Shown here: piece after piece, positions 10,391 through 22,600 of the stretch | How the letters are laid out: the number at the start of each line of letters is the position of its first letter | How positions within the stretch are numbered: position 1 is the stretch's first letter | Assembly (NCBI GenBank): GCA_021527695.1 | Contig: JAKFAO010000001.1 | Span: forward strand, 496,001 to 560,000 | Direction of reading: 5' to 3' | DNA: 64,000 nt | From: Naematelia aurantialba | Taxonomy: Eukaryota > Basidiomycota > Tremellomycetes > Tremellales > Naemateliaceae | Notes under the pieces: model-generated | Databases searched by the model: none | What the model was told of the DNA's origin: nothing | Seen by the model: the letters and a program-made list of their open reading frames with translations, nothing else | Translations under genes and position numbers: made by a program

Positions 10391-12649
10391 CTACATGCTC
10401 TTCTCCCACCACCCTCCCCAGCTCTTGGTCCCTCCCGCACCATGCCCTTCACGCTCAGCTCGCCGTCTCGCCACCTCTTCTTCGTCGACCTCGACCTCGC
10501 CTCCACCCCGGCCCTCGGCCTCACCATTACCATCACCATCACCATCACCGTCCTCGTCACTCCAGCTTCGATCCTCGTTCCAACCCTCGAATTCGTCCCG
10601 CAGCCTCGTGGCTCTATCGTCCTCCGACTCGTCAGGCCGCCGTACGAGCGGTGCCAAGGGGACACTGTCGTCCGTTGTGGGATCGCGCTCCGACAGAGAA
10701 CGATTGTTGGAGGCCGAGTAAGGGAGACTCTGGGACAGAGACGCAGAGTAGGACCGCTGCCTGCTATGTGACGGAGGGACCAAGGGGGACGTATCGTCTG
10801 TCGAAAGCTCCATGGGAAGCGGCTTGCCATGCGAGTCGAGCGGTTGTGGTGACGACACGGACTTTTGATATTTGTGATAACTGTACAAGCTGATCCCTGT
10901 GGCACGTTAGCGAAAGGTCGCGGAAGGTTGACGCGACTGGAGCAACACCTCTGCCACAGACAACAGACAACACAGGCGACACAGATACCGTGACCAGGCA
11001 AACCACCGCAAACAGGCTGGACGAAACACTCACCCAGGACAGTGATGACGACGCCGATGATGTTGAGCTCGGTGAGCTGGTCGCCAAACACCCACGCCGA
11101 GATGGAGATTGTCGAGACTTCTTTGGCAATCCCGGCAATCGACATTGGCACGCTCCCTGCCCTGCTGATAATGCTGCATTTATCAGCACACTTTCTTGAA
11201 GTTGTCATGTTCAGGGAAGACCAAAGATGCTGGGGGAGAACGGAAGAACGGAAGAACGAGAACGAGACGACTCACGCATACTCGCTGGCGACCATGGCGA
11301 ACGCGACGACCCCAGGGAGCGCTATGACGCCCGTGGTTTTCAACGCCCTCAACCCTTCCATACTGAAAAAGTCGGTGGAAAGCACGGTGATCCAGCCTTC
11401 CATGATCATGCTGACAATTCCAAGCGTCACGGCCATGAGCGGAGCCAGCCAGAAGATAGTAGCAAACGGGTTGGACATGCCCATGCCCCGTTTGTGCATG
11501 ACGAGTTCGGTGAGCGCCCATCGTAGGCCCGCGAGACCGGACGCCGAAAATACCATGAATATGCCTGGGAGAGAGACGGAAGTCGTGTTGAAGACCATGC
11601 AGAACACGCCAAAGGAAATGAGGGAGATGACTGAGATGAGGCGGAGGGAGTATACCTCGAGGCGGAAAAGAAATGCAAAGACCAAGACGAAGATCAAGGT
11701 CGACGATTTACACATCGCTGAGCTGGTCAGCACCATCACTCACATTGTCTGCATTTATTGCACATCGTGCACAACAGGATACGCACTGTAAAGACTGAGG
11801 GTGATGGTTTTGAGACTCAGGTTTGACAAACCGATATCCCCGCCGGTCGACGCGGCTGTAGGGAGGATCTTTTGCCTATGCCGGACATCAGTAGCGGGCC
11901 CGCACAAAAGACGTTACACGCTCGCCGAGAAAGATGGCTCACACATAGTCTTGTCGAGACGGTCTTTCGGGCGGTCGCCAGCTCGGAAAGGTCCAGCGGA
12001 TGAAACCGGCCAGAAGAAACTGCACAATCATGTGGCAAAAGGTGACAAAAAGGGGATACGGAAAGTTGTAGTACTGCGGCGAGAACATCCATTTGTTGTA
12101 CAGCGATAACAGCGTCGCGAAGCCGTACCTGCAGTTGACGTAAGCTACGCCCGGCACACGCTAGCCAGAGCGCGTAGAGAGCGAAGATGCTTACCATGAG
12201 ATGATGAACATGCCCGTGATGACTACATTCTTCCACCACAACGCCTTCCGTTGCTCCAGTGTCGCCAGTGTTACCATATGCATATCCTCTACCGGTCTCC
12301 CGCCATCGCTGCTGGGCCGCACATGGCCATGTCCATTACCGTGGCCATTGGATAACTGGGGGAGAAAGCCTGGAATCTCCTCGCTGAATTTGTAACCGTT
12401 GCCTAGCAGTGCATCGCCGTCGAGCCCAGTGTCCAGGTCGTCATGGCTCAGGTTTGAGCGAAGAGCGTCTCCGCTCGAACTTGGGTGTGGGTGCGAGGCC
12501 GCGGCATACAAGGGGGGAGCGTCGTCGTAGTCGAACGTGTCTGGTCGGATCGTGTCGTTCGACGTACGGGATTTGGAGTGATGGAGATGCACGATCCGCT
12601 GAGGGGGGCTGGACGAGAGTCGAGGTTGGCTTGGCCCTGCGTCGTCCAT
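10391..12649 (-). CDS. SLC35C2/Ymd8-like nucleotide-sugar or triose-phosphate translocator
   Basis: Predicted Golgi/ER membrane transporter of the TPT/nucleotide-sugar family; substrate not predictable. A cytosolic, low-complexity N-terminus of about 135 residues precedes the first helix (NVVITGMFIISW), which joins YGFATLLSLYNKWMF and FPYPLFVTFCHMIVQFLLAG. Later exons give ILPTAASTGGDIGLSNLSLK, TITLSLYTMCKSSTLIFVLV, FAFLFRLEVYSLRLISVISL, ISFGVFCMVFNTTSVSL, SGLAGLRWALTELVMHKRG and NPFATIFWLAPLMAVTLGIV. The final helices read SMSIAGIAKEVSTIS-like and LTELNIIGVVITVLG. The block CKSSTLIFVLVFAFLFRLE with GLRWALTEL is characteristic of SLC35C2 and yeast Ymd8. A long acidic, Ser-rich cytosolic tail with an Asp-Gly run ends at 10391; this tail is much longer than in typical family members. 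Confidence 0.86.
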
Positions 12650-13041
12650 CGTTTGCTGCTCTTCTTGTGCTTCGTTCTCGTCCTGGGAGATACGCCAAGA
12701 GTCGAGCGCGTCGCGGGCGCAACGTCCTGCTCGCTCGGAAGAGGAAACGTCTGTCTAGCCAAGCAGCCCAGACTCAAGGCATGCCAAAGAGCTGCTGACT
12801 TGCACGCTGTCTGTCCTCCAAATACACTCGAATAGGCAGAGTTATGTGTAGATGATAGATGGATAGCTAAGACATATAGGTTTGTGGGAAGCATCGTAGT
12901 AGTTCATCGCCACGTGGGAGGCCACGTGATCCACGTGAAATTCCCCTCTACCCTTCAACCTCCGTCGTCTCTTTGACTTCGATTCTTATTCGACGACAAC
13001 TCGACAACGACACACGAGCCTGCTCAGCGGAGGAACTCAAG
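12650..13041. promoter_or_regulatory. Divergent promoter region, transporter and methionine aminopeptidase
   Basis: About 390 bp between opposed starts. Around 12912-12940 there are three close copies of CACGTG (in CCACGTGGGAGGCCACGTGATCCACGTG), an E-box palindrome recognised by bHLH factors such as Cbf1 in yeasts; their function here is not shown. Confidence 0.6.
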
Positions 13042-15071
13042 ATGATCCAATGCGCAGGGTGTGGCGAGAAGGAGGCCTCGAGGCTCGAATGCCCGAATTG
13101 CAAAAAGTCAGTCTCGGTGTGCGGACTCGTCCGAGCGTTTAGCAGCGTCGAGTTGACGCTGATGCTGATGCTGTTGCGTAGGCTTGGGATTCCCGGTTCT
13201 TTCTTTTGCGACCAGGACTGTTTCAAGCGAAACTGTGAGCTGTTCAACTCTGCACCTGTTTCGTGAGCTCATATGGTGTAGGGGTGGGCTGGGTGCTTCC
13301 TTCCCAAGTGAGACGTGGTCTGACGAGCCTAGGGGACACATAAAGCAATACATAGTATCCTTCAAGCAGCCGCTAAAGCAGAGGCAGAGAGTACGTTACC
13401 ATTTGTCATATCATATCTTATTCCCGGCCTGTCATACTCTCTTGCTCTACATGATCTCCTCCCCCCTGCTGCTGCTGATGCGTAAACAGAAAACGAGTCG
13501 TTGCCACCCAACATGCGGAACTACAACTTCACGGGGCCCATTCGACCGGTATACCCACTGTCACCCAAACGCCTAGTCCCTCCGCATATCGCCCGGCCCG
13601 ACTATGCCGATCACCGTTAGTGTCTATGCTTCTTGGGGTCGAGTCTGAGCATAGACTGACAAATGCAGCACAAGGCTTGTCAGCGAGTGAAGCGGTCAGG
13701 GAGAAGACGGTGAGGATCCTGAGCAAGGAGGAGATTGAAGGCATGAGGAAGGTCTGTCGTGTGAGTAGGAGTTTCGAACCTTCTTTCATGAAAAGCTACT
13801 TGTCACGATTCGCAGGCTGCCGGTTTCTAGCGTAGGTGCTGATCGCTGTAGCTATCGAGGGAGGTGCTGGACCTGGTTGCGTCACATATCAAGCCAGGCG
13901 TGACGACGGACGAACTTGATGCCATCTGCCACCAAGCCTGCATCGACCGCGACAGCTACCCTAGTCCCCTCAACTATGCCAAATTCCCAAAAAGCGTCTG
14001 CACAAGCATCAACGAGGTCATCTGCCATGTGAGCCTGGTATCCCCCTGCATCCTTCCCCCTCATCCGCTCATGTCGCAGGGTATCCCAGATCAACGGCCA
14101 CTCGTCGAGGGCGATATCATCAACCTCGATGTGACACTTTGTGAGCTGCTTCGCACGCTATCATGCTTGCACTGAACCTCGGCCCAGATCACGGCGGGTT
14201 TCACGGGGATGTGAATGCCACCTACCCAGTCGGCAAAGTCGATCAAGAGTCGCAGGACCTCATGAACACCACCAAGAAGGCAATGGAGGCGGCAATCGCC
14301 ATCTGCAAGCCTGGTGTGCCCTACCGCGAGATTGGCAATAAGATCGAAGAAGTGGTCAAGCCCATGGGCTACGGGATCGTACGGAGATATACCGGCCATG
14401 GGATTCACCGGCTGGTCAGTCTCCGCGATGAGAGTCCGGTCCGTATGAGTTGACGAAGGATAGTTTCACGGTGAGCCGAATATCGTTCATTATGGAGGCA
14501 GTAAGATGCCGGGGAAAATGGAAGCGGGCCAGATATTCACCATTGTGAGTCGCTCGGTTTCACAAGGTGCGTGTATCCGCTGACAGCTCAGGAACCAATG
14601 ATCAACATGGGCACTGCCAATCTCGGTGAGACGCAACCCAAGCTCCTTTGGACCTCAAATCTGGCCCGTTGATACTAATGCCTCACTTTCAGACCACTGG
14701 CGGGACGACTGGACAGCAGTGACGATGGACGGACGCCGGTCCGCGCAGTTCGAAGAGACCGTCTTGTGGGTGGCGTTTACGATGCGGATAGGTTGGATCT
14801 GAGTGCTGATTATCGGTATAGGGTCACCGAGACTGGAGCGGAGATTCTGACCCGCCTGCCAACGGCGTCTTCGTCGTCGAAAAAGAAGAAGAAGAAGTCG
14901 AAAGCCAATGGCAGTGGCGTGGGTACCCCCAATGGCGCAGGGACGCCCGACACCAATGGCGGAGCACAGACGCCCAACGGCGCGGAAACAGCCAACGGCG
15001 ATGGGAGCGCTACACCCACGACCGAGGTTGCAGCGGGTGTGGAGGGTTTGGCCGTCAACCGGGAAGCGTAG
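13042..15071 (+). CDS. MAP1: Methionine aminopeptidase 1 (type I MetAP)
   Basis: Removes the initiator methionine from nascent cytosolic proteins at the ribosome. The N-terminus is the eukaryotic zinc-finger extension: [20 protein letters not shown] then [17 protein letters not shown]. The linker [20 protein letters not shown] is typical. The catalytic pita-bread domain includes [27 protein letters not shown] and [13 protein letters not shown] (two metal-binding Asp), TGHGIHRL joined to [10 protein letters not shown] (metal/substrate His), [16 protein letters not shown] (Glu) and SAQFEETVL (Glu). All five metal ligands are present. Around ten short introns interrupt it. The start at 13042 matches the conserved zinc-finger start; an in-frame upstream ATG at 12973 is less likely. 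Unusual: a C-terminal extension of about 70 residues with a lysine run and repeated TPNG motifs. Confidence 0.92.
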
Positions 15072-15362
15072 TCGCATCGCTCAACCTCTCTCTCGTCGCC
15101 AGTCGCGCGGCGTGCCAACTCTCGTTCCAGTGCCCCACGTATCTCACGTGGTCTCGTAGCGTGCGAAGTGCTGGCCAAATGAGTATCCAGCTCGGTCAAT
15201 TGTACTTCACACACCCATGCATGTTGGCATCTAGTCTCGTGGTCTCAATCTCTGGTCTCGTGGTCTCCTAGCCTCCTAGCCTGGCCCCGTCGTCTACCAG
15301 GTGCTGTCTGTCTTCTGGGTGCTTTCTCTCTCCCAGGTGCTTTCTCTCTCCCAGGGCTCTCT
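15072..15362. other. Convergent 3' region with short direct repeats
   Basis: Shared 3' region of MAP1 and the BolA gene. At about 15300-15357 the sequence GTGCTTTCTCTCTCCCAG occurs twice in tandem, with a third diverged copy just before. Confidence 0.6.
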
Positions 15363-16143
15363 CTAATCTTGCTCTGGTATTGTCTTGAGCTGCGCACAGA
15401 CATTAGCGGATACATGTCAACTCTCGCGCCTGGGGCCGACGGCCAGCGGGACATGGCGATCCAGTCGGGACGTACCTGCAGCCCATGTATACCCTGGATA
15501 TCCTCTTTCAAGCACTCGTTGACAAGTTTGTGTTGCTTTATCGTGGTGAGGCCGTTAAATTCGGGACTGGAAATGACGATGGCATAGAAGCTCCCGCAGC
15601 CGCCTGCCGAGTTAGCATTTTAGGTATCGACGATGTCCATTCTCTCATGGATATAGTTGAAATACAGTATTGTCACCAAGCTGGAAGCAGGTAGATGTAC
15701 AGGTAGTAGCAAGGGTAGAGGCAGAGGCAGAGGTAGAGGTAGAGGTAGAGGTAGAGGTAGAGGTAGAGGCAGAGACATGTGTAGAGCTGTAGAGCTAGAG
15801 GTAGCGGTCGAGGCAAGGGCAGAAGCGGAGGAAGAAAGAGGCGAAGGGACGGTAAAATCAGAGCAAACTAACCAGACACATCCTGCACTTCGAGCTGCTT
15901 GCCCCCAAACCGCGCCGCGAGCTTTGCGTGAATCTTGCGCTCCCCTTCGTCCAGACCCGTCGGGGGTGACGCAGTGTCGGCGGGAGTTGAATATGATCGA
16001 CGGGCGTTGACTATCCGAGTAGAACGGGAAGGGCCGGCGAGCGGGGATGCAGTGGGACGGATGGAGGCAGTAAACGAGCGGGACAGCGGCAGGGATCGCA
16101 TCATGGGAGCATATATGGGCGATATGGGGCCTCTTAGTGACAT
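15363..16143 (-). CDS. BOL3: Mitochondrial BolA-family protein (BOLA3/Bol3-like)
   Basis: BolA-like factor; BOLA3/Bol3 works with glutaredoxin and NFU1 in delivering 4Fe-4S clusters to mitochondrial proteins. Three exons (16143-15873, 15603-15476, 15389-15363) join in frame to about 141 residues. The first 50 residues are Arg/Ser-rich and acid-free (MSLRGPISPIYAPMMRSLPL...), a mitochondrial presequence. The BolA fold follows: EGERKIHAKLAARFGGKQLE, VQDVSGGCGSFYAIVISSPE, FNGLTTIKQHKLVNECLKED, IQGIHGLQLKTIPEQD. The GGCGSFYAI cysteine and the invariant KQHKLVNE histidine are the ligand positions used in Bol3-type complexes. The tiny 27-nt last exon supplies the end LKTIPEQD. Intron 1 (15604-15872) contains a hexamer repeat. 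Confidence 0.93.
15713..15773. repeat. GGTAGA hexamer array in a BolA intron
   Basis: About ten tandem copies of GGTAGA/GGCAGA on the + strand, lying within intron 1 of the BolA gene, so transcribed as a TCTACC pyrimidine-rich tract. Confidence 0.9.
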
Positions 16144-16448
16144 TGTGCGTGTGTAGCGTCGGCTGAGCCGTGAAATACCAGAACAGTCGTGAGATACAGC
16201 GTCAAGTCGAGATCAGACGGCATTACAGAATTCGTCGGAAAGTCAAAATGACATTTGGTTCCGTTGTGCCTGCCGGCCAGTGCGCGTTCGGCCATTGTAT
16301 TCGTGTATTCGTTGTATTCGTCGTCCTCTGCTTTGCTGATTCTTGTGTTGGTGTCGCTCATCTACCGTCTTTCGCAGCTGTAGGAGCGGCGGCAGAGGTC
16401 TACATCCTCAACAAAAGGCGACGTGTACAGACGAGCACGGCATCAGCC
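16144..16448. promoter_or_regulatory. Divergent promoter region, BolA and AP-1 beta-adaptin
   Basis: A 305-bp gap between opposed starts. It has repeated TGTATTCGT elements at about 16296-16325 but no known motif that I can name. Confidence 0.5.
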
Positions 16449-19370
16449 ATGGCCGACGCAAAGTTCTTCAGTCCGTCTTCTCCTTCTCTCTCTTTCCTTC
16501 CTTCCTTGCTTACTCGACACATATCCGTTTCGTACCAGCCCCCATGATATTGCATTGTCGTCGTGGTATGAGATGTGAGCTGACGTGTGTAGCCCGGGGA
16601 AAGACCCAGGAGCTGCGAGAGGAATTGCGGCAGGCGAACGATAAACGCGATAAAGGGTTTCTCAGGAAGAAGACGGCGCTGAAGAAGATCGTCGCGAATA
16701 TGACCATGGGGAATGACAGTGAGTCCAGCATAGGGGTGTACCACACACATGGGGATGCAACACAATCGGGGACGCCATACATTTCGGAATGCAAACGGGC
16801 TTGAATGCTCAGTGGGGACGCGCAATCCCAGACGATGTATCACAGAACACAGGAAGCGCAGACTGGCAGAACAGGAGTGTACTGGCGCGAGTCGGCCATC
16901 ACGCAAGTAGATCGCTGACCGATCAGTGTCCCCTCTCTTCCCGGACATTGTACAATGCATGGCCATCCAAGTTCTCGAGATCAAGAAGAGTGAGTCGTCT
17001 CGTTTATGTCTAGTTCGTATTGGCACTCGCTGATCGGGCAGTGGTGTACCTGTACTTGGTGAACTATGGCCGCTCCCGACCCGAAGAAGTGACCGGTGCC
17101 CTGAACGGTTTCCTCTCTGTGAGTTCACCTTGTGCCGCAGCCGCTCCCACTTCAGCCATAGACATGGTATCATGTAGAAGCTCATAAGGCTCATACGCGC
17201 AGGACTGCAACGACCGAAATCCCCTAATTCGTGGTCTGGCAATACGCACAATGTCGTCCATCCCACTCCCGCCGATAGTACAAAACCTCATGGATCCCCT
17301 GCGGCATGCGTTGCAGGACCAAGACCCCTATGTTCGCAAGACCGCCGCCATTGCGTAAGCTTCTACGTTTCTGAGTGATACACGCTGACAGGCTAATCAC
17401 AGGGTGGCCAAGCTCTATTCTTCGGACTTTGGGAAGCGGATGGTGGAGAAGGAGGGGTTTGTCGCGCTTCTCCGGTCAGCTTTTGTCGTCTCTTCAGTAC
17501 CCATGAGCTGACGAATATTAGTGACTTGCTGGCAGACCACAATCCGACAGTCGTCGCCAATGCGGTGGCAGCGCTAGTGGAGATCTCAGATAAGAGCGAA
17601 GACATCTCGCTGCGGCTCAATGCGACCGTCGCTGGCAAATTAGTAGCTGCACTCGGTGAATGTTCAGAGTGAGCTGTCTACACGTGGGTCTGGATCAGCT
17701 GACAATTACAGGTGGGGTCAGATATACATCCTCGACTCGCTGCTTTCCTTCGTCCCGCAATCACATATGGACGCAGAGCAACTCGCCGAGCGTATATCGG
17801 TCCGCCTCCAACACGCTAACAGCGCTGTCGTCTTGACCACCATCAAGGTGTGTTTGTATCTCATGAACTATATGGAAGACGAGGTCTTGATTCGCATGCT
17901 GGAGCGCAAGATGGGGCCGCCACTAGGTGGGTCTGACCATATACCGGCGCTGATTCCAGTCACCCTATTGTCATCTGGACCTGAAGTGCAATATGTCGGC
18001 CTGCGCAATATCCTTCTCATCATTCAGCGCCGTCCGGCGGTGTTGCAAAACGAGGTCAAAGTGTTCTTCTGCAAGTATAACGACCCGATCTATGTCAAGC
18101 TCGCCAAGCTCGAGATCATGTACCGCCTCACCCGTGAGGAGAATGTCTCTGAAGTACTCGCGGAATTGAAAGAATACGCCAGCGAGGTCGATGTCGACTT
18201 TGTACGCAAGGCTGTACGGTCAATAGGCCGACTGGCCATCAAGATTGCTTCGGCATCGGATCAATGTATCCAGACTCTCCTGGGTTTGATGCAGACCAAG
18301 ATCAGCTATGTCGTGCAGGAGGCTATCGTTGTCATCAAGGATATCTTCCGACGTTATCCAAACCAGTACGAGAGTATTATTGGGACTTTGTGCGAGAATT
18401 TGGATGTCCTGGATGAACCGGAAGCGAAAGCGGCGATGATCTGGATCGTGGGGCAGTATGCGGATAGGATAGAGAACAGCGACGAGCTGCTTGAGGACTT
18501 CAGCTTCTCATTTAAGGAGGAGCCTGCCGAGGTGAGTCACAAGTGACAAGACGGGCCGCGAAGTGCTCATCGATGCAGGTCCAACTAGCGCTGTTGACAG
18601 CAACGGTCAAGCTCTTCATCCGACGTCCATCGGCAGCGCAAGAACTGTTGCCCAAGGTTCTGAAGCTTGCCACTGAAGAGGCAGAAAACCCAGACCTCCG
18701 CGATCGAGTCAGTCCATACCACAGCTGTGTTTCCCATCTCCCGACAGCTAACATGTCACAGGGGTTCATGTACTGGCGGCTACTGACTTCCAATCCAACG
18801 GCTGCGAGGGAGATCGTCTTGTCGGAGAAACCAGTCATCTCAACCGAGACGGACAGGATGGATAAGGGTATGCTGGATCAATTGCTGTTGCAGACTGGCA
18901 CGTTGGGAAGCATTTACCACAAGAATCCAAATGTACGCATCCTCTCTGTCTTTCTCTCGCTTCTTTCACTTGCCCAAACTTGTGCCTTTCCTTACTGACC
19001 GTTTCTGTCCGTCACTGACTGCATGTAGACATTCATCCGGACCGCACGCGCTCGCTTTCTGCCCGACTCGCCGGCACTCAACGCCTCGTCAAAACGTCAT
19101 CTCATCACCCCCAACGGTCTTGGACTGCCGTCCCCATCCACACGTCGCGTCTCTGCCGTTGTGCCTTCAATACCCGCTCGCCCGACTGCTGCTGCGTCGG
19201 CGGCACGTGCGAGTCCATTACCGGAAGATGCCCTGCAATCGACCGACGTGGGCGGGAACGACGACCCGTATGGGCAGTTGGGTGATCTGGATTTCGGTAA
19301 TGGTGGAGGCACTGGGGGCTACGAGGCTGATGTGCCTCGTCCCAGAGGCGAGGAGGATCTGTTGTTTTGA
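16449..19370 (+). CDS. APL2: AP-1 complex beta-adaptin
   Basis: Large subunit of the clathrin adaptor AP-1 that sorts cargo between trans-Golgi network and endosomes. A very short first exon (MADAKFF) joins [20 protein letters not shown], then [77 protein letters not shown] and [20 protein letters not shown], the HEAT-repeat trunk of beta adaptins. Further trunk repeats include [40 protein letters not shown] and [20 protein letters not shown]. Introns are many at the 5' end and sparse later; the last, near 18934-19028, leads to [18 protein letters not shown]. The protein ends in a short hinge, [17 protein letters not shown] and EEDLLF at the stop; there is no appendage (ear) domain, as in other fungal AP-1 beta chains. 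It could be confused with AP-2 beta, but the short hinge favours AP-1. Confidence 0.88.
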
Positions 19371-19678
19371 TCTTGTGCATGTATGTTTGTGCTATCCTCT
19401 ACAGTCTTCATAAGTGAGGGAGGGAGAGGGATGGGGAGGAGAGGAGAGAGGAAGGAGAGGAGGGAGAGGAGGGAGAGGGAGAGGGGGAGAGATGAAACAT
19501 GATTAGTCACCCGATGAGGAAATTATTTGATTCCGTCCCTTGATCTGCGACGAGCCGTAAACAACTTTGAACTTTGCAGCTCTGGCATCTATCCATCAAC
19601 CCTCCTCTTCGTCCTTCCTCTGCCTCGATGGCTGTGTGTTGCGTATTGATGTGCATTCAGGACAACTAGGTAGCTAGG
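19371..19678. other. Tandem intergenic region with GGAGAGG purine tract
   Basis: About 300 bp between AP-1 beta and the coiled-coil gene on the same strand. Bases 19410-19492 are a nearly pure purine run (GGGAGAGGGA, GGAGAGGAGG units). It must hold the terminator of one gene and the promoter of the next; no ORF is visible. Confidence 0.55.
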
Positions 19679-22600
19679 ATGGACGGCGATCTGGCTTTGC
19701 GGGGCAGCGCGTCGGCGTATACCTTTGACGATATCGATTTCGGTACGGCCGGCGGATCGTCGCGACGGTCGGTTATGCACGGTGATGGTGACGGTCGCGG
19801 TCGCGGTCGACGGTCGTCTGGCGACAACGATAGCGATGGTGATGCGAAAGAGGATGGAGATGGTAGCGGTAGTGGTAGTGGTATTGGGAGTGGTAGTGGT
19901 GTTGGTGGTGGTGGTGGTGGTGGTGGTGGTGGTGGTGGTGGTGGTGGTCGACTTTCACCTGGCTCTGGATTGGACGAGATGGGTGGAGACGTACCCGATT
20001 CTCCATCGGCGTCTACGTTTCTACGCACGGCCCAGACCCTCGAAGGACTAGCGAGGCAGCTCGAGCATCTCCAGGACGGCGGCGGCGCGGTCGCAGCTCT
20101 CTCGAGCAGCATGGACAGTGAACTTGGCGCTGGCATGGGGAGTGAGAGTGGCGCTGGCGTTTTGGGCAGCATGGGCCGTTCGGGCAGCATGGACCTTTCG
20201 GGTAGCATGAATGCGCAGAGGTGCTGCTGTGGCGCTGCGGCGGGGTGTCGGACGTGGGCTGCGAGGGAGACTACAGATGCCAAATTGAAGCTTTCGGGAG
20301 GTGGGCATGCGTCTCTCTTTCTTTCCCTCTCTTCTTTCTTCTCTCCGTCCTTCACTTTTCGACCTCTCTTTTTCTCTTTTCCTTCCTATCTTCTCTCCTG
20401 TCTTCCTTCATTTCTTTCCTCCTGTCATGCTTCGTCTCTTGCTTCGTCCATTCCTTCTCCCTCCCTTGCTCTTTCCCTTGCCGCCTTGCTCACTTAGTTC
20501 CTTCTTCCCTTCCTCCGCACCTGGTTCCTCTCTACTTAAGCTGATGATGCAACCTCTGCAGAAATCGGAAACGCGCTGCTGCAGCGGTATGAAGCCCTCG
20601 AGAAAAAGTACCAGCGCGAGGTAGACAAGTTCGAGCACCAGGTATGTACAGGCAAAGCCTATCCAGGGCCATGTTGTGCACGGGATGTCTCTTCTGACCT
20701 CACAGCTCGAGATGAAACGGACCGCGCTGGCGGAGAGCGTGCGCCGGGTCAGTAATCTCGAAAAGGCCAATACGACACATCTTCAAAAGTATGCAGACAT
20801 ATCCCGCAAGAATGAGGCGCTGGAAAAGGTGTGTCCCCTCGCTCCTTAAAACACTTTCTGTTCTTCTCTGCCCGTCAGCTCTGGGATATGTTACCTGTTT
20901 GTGTGAAATCGGTAGCTAACATTGCATATCACAGCGCTACACCCAAGCGATGCACACTCAGACCCTCACGCAGCAAAGCTTGACACATGTCCGTGCCGAG
21001 CTCACCAGCCTGCGCCGCGCGACGACAACCAGACACGCAAGCGGGGCAGGAGTAGAAGAAAGGCTCTTTGATCTAGAGAAGCGATGCGAGGAGACACGCG
21101 AGGAGTTGGAAGTAGAGACCCACAAGGCAAGGGACGAGAGTCGTAAGCGCCGGAGAGCAGAGGCTCGGATAGGTGAGTGCATTTGACCGGCTTCGAGATG
21201 ATCAAACTGAGATGCTCAGCGGAATTAGAAGCACAGATCAAGCTCGCTGGGAAGGAGGTCGAAGATGTTAAAGAAGCCAGGGCAAAGGACGCACGGGAAT
21301 TGCTCGCCAATGCCAAGGACCGCTTGACGATTCTTCACTCCGAGGTAAGCTTCCACCTTCTAACTGGGAGATTTCCGTAACTGACAGCGCGCCAGCTCTC
21401 CGAAACATTCCGCGCAGAGACTCCAGCAGACGTCCCGGAATACCAGAGAACGCTCGAAGACCTCGTGGCGAGCAACACACTCCTGCGCCACGATACCACT
21501 CAACTCACACATACACTTGCCGAGTCGCGCGAAGAACTTCGTGCACTCAAGGAAGAGAACGACGAGCTGCGAGCCGCAGTAGGCGTGGCCGGACGTCTAT
21601 CGCCCGATTTATCATTGCGGCAACACTTGGCCAACGAATTAGCTCAAAGCCAACGAAGCGGACTCCATGCACGCACCGAGTCCAGCCCGACTGTCGGGAC
21701 GTTCCCCGAGCGCCATGCATGGGCGAGGATGAGCATCGCAGCGCCTTCTGGGCCCAGCGGGATGTCAGCATGGGAGCACCATCGCAGGTCATCCATGGCA
21801 CCGTCATTCGCCTCGACTTCTACCTCCGACGGGCTTAAGAGTCCCGGCTTAGGTATGGGCCCCATTGGCGAATTTGGCGGTGCCGTGATTCGTGACGAGC
21901 CTGTTGCTGCGAGTCTCAGTCCGCCTCTTGGTGACGGCCGAGAATCGCCCAAACCTGTCTTCAGAACGTCTCCGAGCGGCGGTATCGCCTATGTTCTCAA
22001 CGGTGTGCCGAAAGGCAAAGTCGTGCAGATTCAGAAACCACCATTACGGAGGGTGTCTCTAAGTGACCGACCGAGACCTAGCCTGCGGGCTGTTTCTGTG
22101 AGTTCCCTAATTAGGGAATGGTACAATAGACAACGCCTGACACGGATAGGCCCAGGGAGTCGAACCAATTGCCGAGTGGTCACCACAGCAGGACGAGCGG
22201 TCACCAGGCGAAGAGAGCGAGGCGCAGTCGCAGCCGCCGCCTCTATCTCCAGGAGTATCCGAATATCACCGCGTAGTAGATGCAGCCCGCAAACGGCGAT
22301 CTCTGATCTTGGCTCGGAAGGAGGCTCCTTCACCCCATGAATCCACCGATCCTTCACCCAACGCAAGCTTAACACTGGTCGATCAATCTTCAACGGCTGA
22401 TATGCCGTCTCTTATATCTGAAGGAGCACTGCCAAATGCAAAGCAGAAAACGTTACCGCGCAAGACACTATTGCTCCTCACCAGACATCAGGCTGTGCAG
22501 ACCGATCCGGTCGACTCGGGAGTGCAAACAGATCAACCTCGGCATCAAGCAACTTTCTCGATCACGTCAAGTGGAACTTCACCACAACCGCCTGGCGAGT

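Noticed and set aside
22140..22200. Possible tRNA: GGGAGTCGAACCAATTGCCG resembles the reverse of a T-arm
   Set aside because: No matching acceptor stem or anticodon arm can be drawn, and the sequence is at the intron/exon border of the coiled-coil gene where the coding frame explains it.
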